Source of the DNA: CAYQCE01 sp964415885
GTDB lineage: Bacteria; Zixibacteria; MSB-5A5; JAABVY01; JAHJOQ01
Length of the DNA stretch: 52,385 nt
Reading direction: 5' to 3'
Assembly (NCBI GenBank): GCA_964415885.1
Contig: CAYQCE010000023.1
Location: forward strand, 1-52,385
Shown here: positions 26,333-34,101 of the stretch, in pieces
Numbering within the stretch: the stretch's first letter is position 1
Layout: each line of letters starts with the position of its first letter
Translations under genes and position numbers: made by a program
The notes under the pieces: generated by a model
Told to the model about the DNA's origin: nothing
Database searches by the model: none
What the model saw: the letters and a program-made list of their open reading frames with translations, nothing else

Positions 26333-26777
26333 TTATGGTTTCCTCGGGTAATGAGGGTTTGTTCAGCATAAGCCAGTAACGTCCGATCGTCTTCACAGCG
26401 TCCTCGAAACGCTCGGCATTTGTCGGCTTCCTGATATAGCTGTTCGCGCCGAGGCTGTATGCCCGGGTGACATCCCTCTCATCCGTCGAGGCGGAAAACA
26501 CAATCACGGGGATATGATCCGTTCGCTCATCTCCCTTGATCGCCTCGAGAAACTCGAAACCATTCATGACCGGCAGATCGAGATCGAGAAGTATCGCCTC
26601 GGGATATTCGGCTTCCGGCAAACCGGGTGCCGACCCATTGCCGAATATGTATTCGAGTGCCCTCTTGCCATTTTCCTTAACTTCCACTCGATGCGGTGCT
26701 CTCACCTGCTTCAGCGATCGAGCTATAAGTTCCGCATCATCCTCACTGTCTTCGACTATCAGTAGCCTCTCGTTCAT
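26316..26777 (-). CDS. Single-domain response regulator (Rcp1-like)
   Basis: This 153-residue receiver has no output domain: LLIVEDSEDDAELIARSLKQV, phospho-acceptor Asp in EAILLDLDLPVMNGFEFLEAIK, VIVFSASTDERDV, and Lys in SYIRKP. The ~10-residue insert around LEYIFGNGSAPGLPEAEYPE is typical of regulators paired with phytochrome-like kinases (Rcp1 type). It lies eight bases after the kinase and overlaps the next gene by 17 bases, so the three are one operon. It probably passes phosphate between the kinase and the receiver-PAS-LuxR protein. Confidence 0.92.
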   Translation of the reverse strand: MNERLLIVEDSEDDAELIARSLKQVRAPHRVEVKENGKRALEYIFGNGSAPGLPEAEYPEAILLDLDLPVMNGFEFLEAIKGDERTDHIPVIVFSASTDERDVTRAYSLGANSYIRKPTNAERFEDAVKTIGRYWLMLNKPSLPEETINGGAP

Positions 26778-26785
26778 AATAATTG

Positions 26786-28672
26786 CTATTCACCTCTTTC
26801 AGGAATTGTGAATCGAAACATAGTCTCTTTGCCAGGAACACTCTCCGCCCAAATCTCACCGCCATGACTGTCAATGACCTTTTTCACGATCGCCAGGCCA
26901 ATTCCCGTCCCGCCGAAATCGGCAGCGGAGTGCAGTCTCTGAAACGGCACGAAGAGCTTATCTGAGTGCTTCATGTCGAATCCGACACCGTTGTCCCGAA
27001 TATAAAAATCTCTCGAATCTCCCGCGAATCTACCAAACTCTATTGTGGCAGAGTTTTTCTCCTTCGTGTATTTCCATGAATTCTCGAACATATTCTGAAG
27101 CGCGACCTTGAGAAGATTCGGATCACCTTTGACCTTGAGGTCCGGCTCGATCAGAAACGAGACTCTCCTCTCCGGTTCACGCGTCTTCAGTCCATCTGCA
27201 ATCTCATGCGCAATCCTCGAAATGTCTGTCGGCAAAATCCTCATCTCTGTCTGCGAGATTCGGAACAGCCTCAAGAGATCGCCAATCAACTGACTCATAT
27301 TCTCCGCAGCGGCGCTTATCCTCTCGACATACTTCCGTCCGCTGAAGCTCATCTCATGCGCCTCATCCTCAACAAGTGCCTTGCTGAATCCCTGAATCCT
27401 GCGAAGCGGAGCCTGGAGATCATGCGAGACAGAATATGTGAATGCTTCCAGCTCGGTATTAACCCTCTCGAGCCGTGCGGCGTGAAGCGTCAATTGCGTA
27501 TTCAAATCCTTGATTCGAGCATCGGCACCAATCTGCCCTGTAATATCTCGCACTATTACCGATGTGCCACCATCAATCGGATACGTGTTGATCTCGAGGT
27601 GCCTCGTTATCTGACCGGTCACTACCTGGAATATGCCTCTGCCGCTGTCCGTTCCATCCACCTGCTTCTTCAGAAAACTAACGATCTCACTCCACCGAAT
27701 ATCCGCAAAGATATCGTCCACCTGCTTCCCGATAACATCCGAGACATCCTCGGAGAAGTAATCAGCCGCTGCGAGGTTCCAGTAAGTGAAGCGATATTCG
27801 CGATCAAGCGCGAAGAACGGATCGGCGATGCTGTTAGCCAGCGACTTGTACTTTCGCTGCGAAAATTTTAGCCTGTCCTCGGCAATCTTCCTGTCCGTGA
27901 TATCCATATCGATCTCGAGCTTGCGGCGGACTGTACCTCCACCAGCAATAAGAACCCAACGGCTCTCCACAACCACCTTCCGTGCGTTCTTGCATTGATG
28001 CACAAGTTCGCCGGCCCAGAAACCATTACGTTGCAGATCGGCCTCGATCTTCCCGAGCGGCTCAGGGAAACGAGTCTTGAGCAGCTCATGTATATTGCGG
28101 CCGATCGCCTCGTTGCGCGTGAATCCATACCTTCTCTCGGCGCCTCGATTCCAGAATTCGATAGTATCCTGCATGTCCCGAGTGATAATGCTCTCGTGAG
28201 CCATGTCGAGAAGCGCAGCTTTTTCCGAAAGCTCCTTCTCGATCTCGACTCCGTCGGTGACATCCTCGAACGTCACGAGCAGGTTGCCGTTACCACTTCC
28301 GGGATTCATTACCGATTTGACCGTCACCTCCACGTCGCGATCGTCGGAAGAGCCAGAACCCAGCTTCAGGAGAGCTTTCGACGACTTCAGATCATTGGTC
28401 TGAACCGTATTGAGAAGGCTCCCAAGCTGCGCTTTGTCAAATACACTGTTTCCGATATCCGTTATCGATCGTGAGAGGCAATCACTCTCGCTACAGCCGC
28501 ACAATTCGCGAAAACCTCGGTTTGCGTAAATACACTCGAGATTTCGACCGAGTAGAATAAGAGGAAGATCGACAGCGTCAAGAATCCAATCCGTTTGTTT
28601 CAAGTCATACCCTTCAGATATGTGTTTCTTTATTGGAACCACTCTTTCTGGCCGATCTGCTCTAAGGTTCAT
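26786..28672 (-). CDS. Soluble PAS-PAS-PAS sensor histidine kinase
   Basis: The protein is counted from ATG at 28672; an upstream GTG at 28714 is also in frame and neither has a clear ribosome site. No membrane helix is evident. Three PAS domains (about 25-135, 145-270, 275-390) precede a coiled coil and a HisKA domain with His417 in TYSVSHDLQAPLRRIQGF, the version found in phytochrome-like kinases. The HATPase has ENSWKY, RDNGVGFD and GTGIGLAIVKKVIDSHGG. It is first in an operon with two response regulators. It is divergent from the BON gene at 28889, and the shared gap carries the palindromic operator at 28747. Confidence 0.9.
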   Translation of the reverse strand: MNLRADRPERVVPIKKHISEGYDLKQTDWILDAVDLPLILLGRNLECIYANRGFRELCGCSESDCLSRSITDIGNSVFDKAQLGSLLNTVQTNDLKSSKALLKLGSGSSDDRDVEVTVKSVMNPGSGNGNLLVTFEDVTDGVEIEKELSEKAALLDMAHESIITRDMQDTIEFWNRGAERRYGFTRNEAIGRNIHELLKTRFPEPLGKIEADLQRNGFWAGELVHQCKNARKVVVESRWVLIAGGGTVRRKLEIDMDITDRKIAEDRLKFSQRKYKSLANSIADPFFALDREYRFTYWNLAAADYFSEDVSDVIGKQVDDIFADIRWSEIVSFLKKQVDGTDSGRGIFQVVTGQITRHLEINTYPIDGGTSVIVRDITGQIGADARIKDLNTQLTLHAARLERVNTELEAFTYSVSHDLQAPLRRIQGFSKALVEDEAHEMSFSGRKYVERISAAAENMSQLIGDLLRLFRISQTEMRILPTDISRIAHEIADGLKTREPERRVSFLIEPDLKVKGDPNLLKVALQNMFENSWKYTKEKNSATIEFGRFAGDSRDFYIRDNGVGFDMKHSDKLFVPFQRLHSAADFGGTGIGLAIVKKVIDSHGGEIWAESVPGKETMFRFTIPERGE

Positions 28673-28746
28673 CAATTTAGAATGGCTTGTGATCACTGAT
28701 AAGATAAGAAACACGCGTGATAATGCAACCGGTATTCCAAAAAACT

Positions 28747-28791
28747 ATTACGTAGAGATAGTACGTAATCAATAAGCGATTATCCCCTATT
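28747..28791. promoter_or_regulatory. Conserved palindromic operator block, second copy
   Basis: ATTACGTA, seven bases, TACGTAAT (perfect arms, 28747-28769), then TAAGCGATT (28773-28781) and CCCTATT (28785-28791). It matches the block at 15818-15862 in sequence and register. It lies between the divergent kinase gene and the BON gene at 28889, ending 97 bases before the BON start. Confidence 0.65.
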
Positions 28792-28809
28792 TACTTTGTC
28801 CTGAGTATT

Positions 28810-28857
28810 CCGTTACTTCATAGTGTGAAGACAGATGGAATAGGCATGAGTCTCGGC
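28810..28857 (+). promoter_or_regulatory. TTACTTCA element and weak sigma-54-like site
   Basis: CCGTTACTTCATA (28810-28822) is nearly identical to CCGTTACTTCACA at 39340. It is followed by GTGTGAAG, which makes an inverted repeat (CTTCA...TGAAG). TAGGCATGAGTCTCGG (28841-28856) keeps the GGCATG -24 element seen at three other genes, but its -12 part (TCGG) is poor. The element is real by comparison; the promoter assignment is uncertain. Confidence 0.4.
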
Positions 28858-28888
28858 CCCACACCAAAAGGTATAAGGAGTTGATATA

Positions 28889-30379
28889 ATGAGACTTACG
28901 GAGAAACTTGCGAAATCGAATCGAGGATATACAATACCAGCGAATAGTTTTCTTACATATATAATACTCGCTCTACTTGTTTCGTCGGCAACTGCCTTCG
29001 CTCAAACCGAACAACTATTGGGAGAGGACATCGCTTTCGCCATCGAGACAGACCTGTATGCGAGTGATGTTGGAGGGTTCCAGCTCGTGGATGTCGAGGT
29101 CAATGATGGCGTGGCCATCCTGAGCGGCCGAGTCTCCAACATACTCGCCAGGGACAAGGCTGCGGACATAGCACTTTCGATCAAGGGAGTCCAGTCGGTC
29201 GTTAATGATGTTACTGTGGAGACAACCGACCGTTCAAATACAGAACTCGAAAACGCGATCGAGAACGCGTTCGCCAATGACCCGGCAACCGAGAGCTATC
29301 AGATTGATGTTGAAGCCGACGACGGCAGCGTGACTTTGACCGGCGCAGTCGATTCGTGGGCCGAGAAGCATCTGGCGGGAATCGTGGCAAAAAGTGTGAC
29401 CGGAGTAAAAAAGATCGATAACAGGCTAGATATTATATATCCGGGTGTGCGAAGTGAGCTGGAGATGCGCGAGGAAATCGACGCTCGTCTGGATGAAGAT
29501 GCATGGCTGATCGGACGGCAAATCGACGTATCGGTAGACGGCGGGACGGTAACGCTGACCGGATCCGTAGCGAGCGCTACCGAGAAAGAACGTGCTGTCA
29601 GACGAGCCTGGGTCTACGGAACAGAAGAGGTCAATGCGGACAACCTCGAGGTAGACTGGGATCTTAAGGGCATCAGCCGAGAGTCTGCAAAACAGGAGCA
29701 ATCTGACACATGGATAGAGAAGGCGGTAAACCGTGCGTTTGATTACGATCCTCGCGTCTCTCCCTTTAAGATCAAGGTCGAAGCCGAAGACGGAATTGTC
29801 AAACTAACCGGCGTCGTCGACAACCGCAAGGCGAAGGCTGCCGCGAAAGAAGACGCCGAGAATACTACCGGCGTAATATGGGTCAAGAACCATATCCGTG
29901 TCAGGCCTTACGAGATCCCGGATGATGAGACTCTGGCTGACAAGGTCGAAACAGCGATCGCCGACAGCCCGCTTCTCGACAAATACGACATCGATGCTGC
30001 CGCCGAAAACGGCTTGGTGTATCTCGACGGACTCGTTCACACGGCATTCGAAAAGTGGAAGGCGAAGGATATCGCCTGGGGCATTCGCGGAGTGGTGGAT
30101 GTCGAGAACAGAATTGCGACACGCAGAGGCTGGACCTGGAAAGGTGATCAGCAGATCAAAATGGATGTCTGGGAACAGCTCTACTGGAGTCCGTTCGTTC
30201 GAGTTGACGACGTCGAAATATCTGTGGATGACGCAGTCGTGGCACTTGAGGGTGAGGTGGATACCTGGATAGCACGCCGGCAGGCACGGATCAATGCTTA
30301 CCAGGCGGGCGCCAAAGCGGTTAAGAACAAGCTGAATATTGGCTCTGACCAGTATTCCCGTTTCGAGGACGAGAGATAG
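28889..30379 (+). CDS. Exported six-BON-domain protein (paralog 3)
   Basis: This 496-residue protein has AAGGAG eight bases before its ATG. The signal peptide (hydrophobic about 22-38, ending ATAFAQTEQ) is followed by six BON domains in the same order as in the other four paralogs. The third has VTLTGSVASATEKERAVRRAWVYG and the sixth has YWSPFVRVDDVEISVDD and VDTWIARRQARINAYQAGAK. These position-specific signatures mean whole genes were duplicated, not single domains. A two-domain PRC-barrel gene follows after a hairpin. The palindromic block at 28747 and the element at 28810 lie upstream. Confidence 0.9.
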   Translation: MRLTEKLAKSNRGYTIPANSFLTYIILALLVSSATAFAQTEQLLGEDIAFAIETDLYASDVGGFQLVDVEVNDGVAILSGRVSNILARDKAADIALSIKGVQSVVNDVTVETTDRSNTELENAIENAFANDPATESYQIDVEADDGSVTLTGAVDSWAEKHLAGIVAKSVTGVKKIDNRLDIIYPGVRSELEMREEIDARLDEDAWLIGRQIDVSVDGGTVTLTGSVASATEKERAVRRAWVYGTEEVNADNLEVDWDLKGISRESAKQEQSDTWIEKAVNRAFDYDPRVSPFKIKVEAEDGIVKLTGVVDNRKAKAAAKEDAENTTGVIWVKNHIRVRPYEIPDDETLADKVETAIADSPLLDKYDIDAAAENGLVYLDGLVHTAFEKWKAKDIAWGIRGVVDVENRIATRRGWTWKGDQQIKMDVWEQLYWSPFVRVDDVEISVDDAVVALEGEVDTWIARRQARINAYQAGAKAVKNKLNIGSDQYSRFEDER

Positions 30380-30439
30380 ATTTTGAGATGATGTAATGCC
30401 AAGTGTGCTTCAAGCAGTGCACGCAGTGTGACCGAGGAG

Positions 30440-30476
30440 CAGCGGACAGGTTTTAACGGCTTTTCCCTGTCCGCTG
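30440..30476 (+). terminator. Hairpin between BON gene 3 and PRC-barrel gene 1
   Basis: Eleven-base stem (CAGCGGACAGG / CCTGTCCGCTG) with a 15-base loop and no T tract after it. It may attenuate rather than end transcription. Confidence 0.45.
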
Positions 30477-30528
30477 TCACCTTCACCCGAAAGTCGAAAT
30501 GACAAGATTTGGAGGTCGGGTAACAGAG

Positions 30529-31302
30529 ATGCTTAGAAATATCAATGAACTAACGGGATACAAAGTGGCCGCAAGAGACGAGAAATTCGGTCAGATTGAT
30601 GATGTACTATTCGATGATGTAGAGTGGCGCGTACGCTATGCCGTTGTGGATACACGGAAGTGGCTTCCGGGACGGAAGGCTATTGTGCCTCCGTCCGACT
30701 TCGAGAAGCCCGACTGGCGTAAAGAGGAATTCAGAGTCGATCTCACGAAAGAGAAGATCGAGAAGAGCCCGCCGATCGAGATAGACAAACCGGTCTCAAT
30801 GCAAAAGGAAAACGAGGTAGCCGGATACTTCGGCTGGACACCATACCGCGCCGGTGAAGTCGTCGCCCGCCCCGTACCCAGGCCGATAAATATCGGTACC
30901 GAGCAGGTAGAGGAATCTCCGGGAGATAATGAGACTGTGCCATCACTCACTACCGGTGATCCGCATTTGAGAAGCTCAGATGAGGTGACCGGGTATCGTG
31001 TGCAGGCCAGGGACGGCGATATCGGCCACATTGAAGATCTTATTCTGGATGACGACAACTGGCTGATCCGATACGCCGTGATAGACACGCGAAACTGGCT
31101 GCCCGGCAAGAAAGTGCTGATTGCTGTGCCGTGGATCAGTGCCATCGACTGGGAAAGCTCCAGAGTGGTAGTCGACATGAAACGAAGCGAGATTGAAGAT
31201 AGCCCTGAATGGGATGATTCGAAAGAGATAGACAGGGAGTTCGAAGAGACTCTCTATGCACATTACGAACGCCCACGATACTGGCAGCCGGATAGCGGCT
31301 AA
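30529..31302 (+). CDS. Two-domain PRC-barrel protein (paralog 1)
   Basis: This protein has about 257 residues from ATG 30529, chosen because MLRNINELTGYKV aligns with the start of its paralog at 46783; an in-frame ATG at 30499 is the alternative. Two PRC-barrel-like halves share the pattern GYxVxARDxxxGxIxDxxxDDxxWxxRYxVxDTRxWLPGxK (about 8-85 and 150-235). They are joined by a Pro-rich linker containing YFGWTPY. PRC-barrels bind RNA in RimM and are structural in photosynthetic reaction centres; in stress clusters their role is unknown. The protein ends with LYAHYERPRYW, also conserved in the paralog. It directly follows a BON gene, as its paralog does. Confidence 0.85.
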   Translation: MLRNINELTGYKVAARDEKFGQIDDVLFDDVEWRVRYAVVDTRKWLPGRKAIVPPSDFEKPDWRKEEFRVDLTKEKIEKSPPIEIDKPVSMQKENEVAGYFGWTPYRAGEVVARPVPRPINIGTEQVEESPGDNETVPSLTTGDPHLRSSDEVTGYRVQARDGDIGHIEDLILDDDNWLIRYAVIDTRNWLPGKKVLIAVPWISAIDWESSRVVVDMKRSEIEDSPEWDDSKEIDREFEETLYAHYERPRYWQPDSG

Positions 31303-31389
31303 AGACGGGGATCAATCATCGATCGCGGGCGGCATACAAAAGTCGGCTGTCAAAAAGGGCGGTCCGAAAAACATTGGAGGTTTCACGTG

Positions 31390-31692
31390 ATGATCAAGGG
31401 AATCGAAATCGAGCTTCATCATGAAGGCAACATGAGGGCACTTGCGGATGTAAGCTTCGCCGACGGAAGTAATCTGGATAACATCGCGGTAATTGCGGAT
31501 CGTCTCGGATACCGTATCGCATTGCCGGACACCGCCGAGATCGAGCTCAAGAACCCGGGACACGAAGTGAAATTCAATCAGAGTGAATTGAATCGTCTCG
31601 AATATGCGGTAATTGACGCATACGAGAAGAAACTCAGAGACAACCTCAAGCGGCTGTCCGACAATATGCCGGACAGCTACACAAGCTTGTAG
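31390..31692 (+). CDS. SpoVG-like protein
   Basis: This 100-residue protein is counted from ATG 31390; GTG at 31387 is equally placed behind GGAGG. The sequence MRALADVSFADGSNLDNIAVIADRLGYRIALPDT resembles the core of SpoVG, an RNA/DNA-binding regulator (KAxAxVTxDxxFVVxDIxVIEGxxGLFxAMPS). It is followed by a helical end (ELNRLEYAVIDAYEKKL) matching the SpoVG ETRxxIxxAVLxEYE helix. The family signal is moderate and based on pattern only. It lies between a PRC-barrel gene and a small membrane protein, all on the same strand with short gaps. Confidence 0.6.
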   Translation: MIKGIEIELHHEGNMRALADVSFADGSNLDNIAVIADRLGYRIALPDTAEIELKNPGHEVKFNQSELNRLEYAVIDAYEKKLRDNLKRLSDNMPDSYTSL

Positions 31693-31744
31693 GTTTACTT
31701 GAACGTAACCCCTAAGATTTGAATTCGGGAGGTGCTGACAAAAC

Positions 31745-32044
31745 ATGAATTTGAGCGTTCGAGCAGTCGCGTTCAGTTGCGCGATAATTTGGGGTATAGC
31801 AGTCTTCATTCTCGCGTGGTGGCTGAAGTCGGCCGAGTACGGGGCGGAGGCCGCGCGTGTGATCGGAAGCGTGTACCGCGGTTTTGAGCTGAATCTCGCC
31901 GGAAGCCTGATCGGTTTCGTCTGGGGATTTCTAACCGGGCTGGCCGGTGGCGCTCTCTATGCGTACATCTACAATCTTCTCGTGCCCGGAACGGCTGAAG
32001 AGAGAATGAATCGAACGAAAGAAGAGAGAGTGCTTCCCGAATAA
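31745..32044 (+). CDS. Small two-helix membrane protein
   Basis: This 99-residue protein has an N-terminal helix (AVAFSCAIIWGIAVFILAWWL) and a second helix (LIGFVWGFLTGLAGGALYAYIYNLL) separated by a VYRGFELN loop. It has a short charged tail. Similar small proteins are often labelled bacteriophage holin in databases, but the context here is a chromosomal stress-type cluster with no phage gene near. I would call it a conserved membrane protein. GGGAGG lies about 11 bases before the ATG. It sits between the SpoVG-like gene and the HPF-CSD gene. Confidence 0.65.
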   Translation: MNLSVRAVAFSCAIIWGIAVFILAWWLKSAEYGAEAARVIGSVYRGFELNLAGSLIGFVWGFLTGLAGGALYAYIYNLLVPGTAEERMNRTKEERVLPE

Positions 32045-32100
32045 CTGACAGCATCGACAGGACATCAAGCCAACATCGTTCGACACAGGAGGTGTTTGAA

Positions 32101-32727
32101 TTGCAGGTACCACTCGAGGTTACCTACAGAGGCGTAGACAAAACGCCGGAAATACAGTCACTTATAGAGGAAAAGACAGCGAAGCTTGAGGAGATATGCG
32201 ACTATATGATCTCCTGCCGCGTGGCTGTCGAGAAGCCACAGGAGCACCAGAGAACCGGTAATCCTCACAGGGTTCGGCTCGATATCTCCATTCCACCCAA
32301 CAAGGATGTTGTGGTAACCAAGGAACCGAGTGATATGAAAATGCATGACCCACTGTCAGTCGTAATACGCGAGGCATTCAACGCGGCCCGACGACAGGTC
32401 AAGGAAGTTGTCGAGCGGCAGGCGGGTCAAACCAAGTCCCATCCGGACCAGGAGGTCGCAGCAATAGTCTCGAAGCTGTTCGAAGATCAGGAGTACGGTT
32501 TCCTGAAGACTACGGATGGCCGCGACATCTACTTTCACAAGAATGCCGTCGCGGGAGATGAATTCGACAGGTTGGATATCGGTACCGGCGTCCGATTTGT
32601 CGAATCGGAAGGCGAAATGGGACCGCAGGCCTCGACCGTTCAAATCATTGCAAAACCCGGATCGAGGACATCGAAAATTGAGAAAGATGAAGCGGAACCT
32701 CCCCGGGGATGGGAGAAAAACGACTGA
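32101..32727 (+). CDS. HPF/RaiA ribosome-hibernation domain fused to cold-shock domain
   Basis: The start is TTG at 32101: AGGAGG ends eight bases before it and the product then begins MQVPLEVTYRGVDKTPEIQ, as in relatives. An upstream in-frame GTG at 32092 lies inside the ribosome site. Residues 1-110 form a sigma-54 modulation/HPF domain (EEKTAKLEEICDYMISCRVAVEKPQEHQRTGNPHRVRL region). Residues about 125-185 form a cold-shock (S1-like) domain with YGFLKTTDGRDIYFHKNAV. HPF proteins dimerise or silence ribosomes in stationary phase; the CSD adds nucleic-acid binding. Its position beside phosphoribosyltransferase, OsmC and BON genes supports a dormancy role. Confidence 0.88.
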   Translation: MQVPLEVTYRGVDKTPEIQSLIEEKTAKLEEICDYMISCRVAVEKPQEHQRTGNPHRVRLDISIPPNKDVVVTKEPSDMKMHDPLSVVIREAFNAARRQVKEVVERQAGQTKSHPDQEVAAIVSKLFEDQEYGFLKTTDGRDIYFHKNAVAGDEFDRLDIGTGVRFVESEGEMGPQASTVQIIAKPGSRTSKIEKDEAEPPRGWEKND

Positions 32728-32773
32728 GACAGGTTGCGAGCATATAGCGACACTTGAAGAGGTGACGGACGAC

Positions 32774-33454
32774 ATGACGATTTACAGAAACAGAGCTCAC
32801 GCCGGGCGAGAACTGGGTGGAATTTTGAAGAGAACGATAGATGAGGACCGTTGGATAGTGCTCGCTCTGCCACGCGGTGGAGTCGAGGTCGCGGCGGAAG
32901 TCGCGAATGTACTCGACGCACCGTTGGATGTGCTTCTCGTGCGAAAACTGACTGTGCCGCCCCACAACGAGCTCGCGATTGGGGCAATAGCATCCGGTGG
33001 CGTCCGTGTGCTCAACGATAGACTTATCGAGGAGCTCGGTTTGCCGCGAATCGAGGTTGATGCAATAACGGCTCGTGAGGAGATGAAACTCAAGGAGCGT
33101 GAATTCAGTTATGCTGCGTCCCCGCCGGATGTGGTCGCAAGGACAGCGATTATTGTGGATGATGGTCTTGCCACGGGCGCGACGATGCGTGCGGCTGTAA
33201 TAGCGGCACAGGAGCTAAATGCCGGTAAGGTCGTTTCGGTCGTACCGGTCGCATCGGATGAAGCTGTAAATCTCGTGAAGGATGTGGCCGATGAAGTGAT
33301 CTGTCCCAAGATCAAGACAGAGTTCGCGAGTGTTGGGCAATGGTATGACGATTTCAACCAGGTCACCGACATCGACGTTCTCGAAATCCTGAGAAACAGC
33401 TCTCAGTATGAAATAGACATACAGGAGTCAAATTCGAGCTTCAGGAGTTGGTGA
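32774..33454 (+). CDS. Phosphoribosyltransferase-domain protein
   Basis: This 226-residue protein is counted from ATG 32774 (MTIYRNRAHAGRELGGILKR). It is a type I phosphoribosyltransferase fold with ALPRGGVEVAAEVANVLDAPLDVLLVRKL and the PRPP-binding signature AIIVDDGLATGATMRAA. Proteins of this type are common in stress clusters and beside erythromycin-esterase-like genes; the substrate is unknown. A hood region is present near ASPPDVV. It follows the HPF-CSD gene by 46 bases. The OsmC-like fragment begins 14 bases after its stop. Confidence 0.85.
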   Translation: MTIYRNRAHAGRELGGILKRTIDEDRWIVLALPRGGVEVAAEVANVLDAPLDVLLVRKLTVPPHNELAIGAIASGGVRVLNDRLIEELGLPRIEVDAITAREEMKLKEREFSYAASPPDVVARTAIIVDDGLATGATMRAAVIAAQELNAGKVVSVVPVASDEAVNLVKDVADEVICPKIKTEFASVGQWYDDFNQVTDIDVLEILRNSSQYEIDIQESNSSFRSW

Positions 33455-33468
33455 TCGAAATAGAACGA

Positions 33469-33690
33469 ATGGAATACTGGATTACTACTCGCAAAGCAAA
33501 AGCTACATGGACTGGAAATCCGGCAAACGGTGAAGGCAAAATGGAAACGGATAGCGGAATCTGTTACGGTGAATATTCGGCGAAGTCTCGTTTTGAGACC
33601 GGATCGGGGACGAATCCGGAAGAGCTGATTGGTTCGGCCCACGCGGGCTGTTTCTCGATGGCTCTGTCCAGGCTGCTCGCCGACGACGGC
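33469..33690 (+). pseudogene. OsmC-like peroxidase, N-terminal fragment
   Basis: About 73 residues read as the first half of an OsmC/Ohr-type organic hydroperoxide reductase: KAKATWTGNPANGEGKMET, then RFETGSGTNPEELIGSAHAG and CFSMALSRLLADDG with one of the catalytic Cys (Cys61). Then, without a stop, the frame passes into Cu,Zn superoxide dismutase sequence at about 33685-33695. The second half of OsmC, with the second Cys, is missing. The upstream spacing to the phosphoribosyltransferase is natural. ATG 33469 has no strong ribosome site; GTG at 33451 is an alternative. It is one part of a collapsed region that also includes SodC and Fpg pieces. Confidence 0.75.
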
Positions 33691-33849
33691 ACATCTGCCG
33701 GGGGGCACTTTGATCCGCAGAATATGCCTCATGCCGGACCGGAGGATGATGCTCGACACGCAGGCGACCTCGGTAACATCACGGCCGATTCAATGGGACA
33801 TGCCTACTACGAGCGAGTCGACAGCGTGATCACGTTTCATGGCGAGAAC
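33691..33849 (+). pseudogene. sodC: Internal fragment of Cu,Zn superoxide dismutase
   Basis: In frame with the OsmC fragment, the sequence TSAGGHFDPQNMPHAGPEDD and then ARHAGDLGNITADSMG is the zinc sub-loop of Cu,Zn SOD. It holds the bridging His (GGHF), two more His and the Asp of RHAGDLGN. The next part, VDSVITFHGEN, matches the strand before the SIIGR region. The N-terminal copper ligands and the C-terminal half are missing: the first by the join with OsmC, the second by the gap at 33850. A natural OsmC-SOD fusion is unlikely because both domains are cut inside their cores. Confidence 0.7.
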
Positions 33850-33949
33850 NNNNNNNNNNNNNNNNNNNNNNNNNNNNNNNNNNNNNNNNNNNNNNNNNNN
33901 NNNNNNNNNNNNNNNNNNNNNNNNNNNNNNNNNNNNNNNNNNNNNNNNN
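33850..33949. other. Scaffold gap of 100 N
   Basis: A run of N of a conventional fixed length, so its true size is unknown. The eight bases before it (GCGAGAAC) are repeated exactly as the first eight bases after it. Confidence 0.95.
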
Positions 33950-33951
33950 GC

Positions 33952-34053
33952 GAGAACGATGCGGATTGTCCCAGATGCGACGGAACAATCAGGAAAATCA
34001 AAATCTCGGGAAGATCAACTTACTTCTGCAACAAACATCAGAAACAACGTTGA
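33952..34053 (+). pseudogene. mutM: C-terminal zinc finger of Fpg/MutM-type DNA glycosylase
   Basis: The 33 codons after the gap read ENDADCPRCDGTIRKIKISG and then RSTYFCNKHQKQR. This is the C-terminal zinc-finger of formamidopyrimidine-DNA glycosylase/endonuclease VIII (CxxC...RSTYFCxxxQ); the last ligand position is His rather than the usual Cys. The helix-two-turn-helix and catalytic N-terminus would lie in or beyond the gap. The stop is 48 bases before the aldo/keto reductase. The gene may be complete in the real genome. Confidence 0.7.
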
Positions 34054-34101
34054 TCTGACTTCAGATGTATCGAGCAAATCCCCAGGGAGGTTGCTTTGAC
34101 T

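Noticed and set aside
27206..27871. Plus-strand open frame (221 codons) over the PAS kinase
   Set aside because: Opposite a well-supported PAS kinase, no ribosome site and no recognisable domain.
31745..32044. Phage holin
   Set aside because: Two-helix size fits, but no lysis or other phage gene is nearby and the neighbours are stress-type chromosomal genes.
33469..33849. A natural OsmC-superoxide dismutase fusion enzyme
   Set aside because: Both domains are cut inside their folds (OsmC loses its second catalytic Cys, SOD its N-terminal copper ligands), so the in-frame join is better explained as a collapse junction than as a functional fusion.
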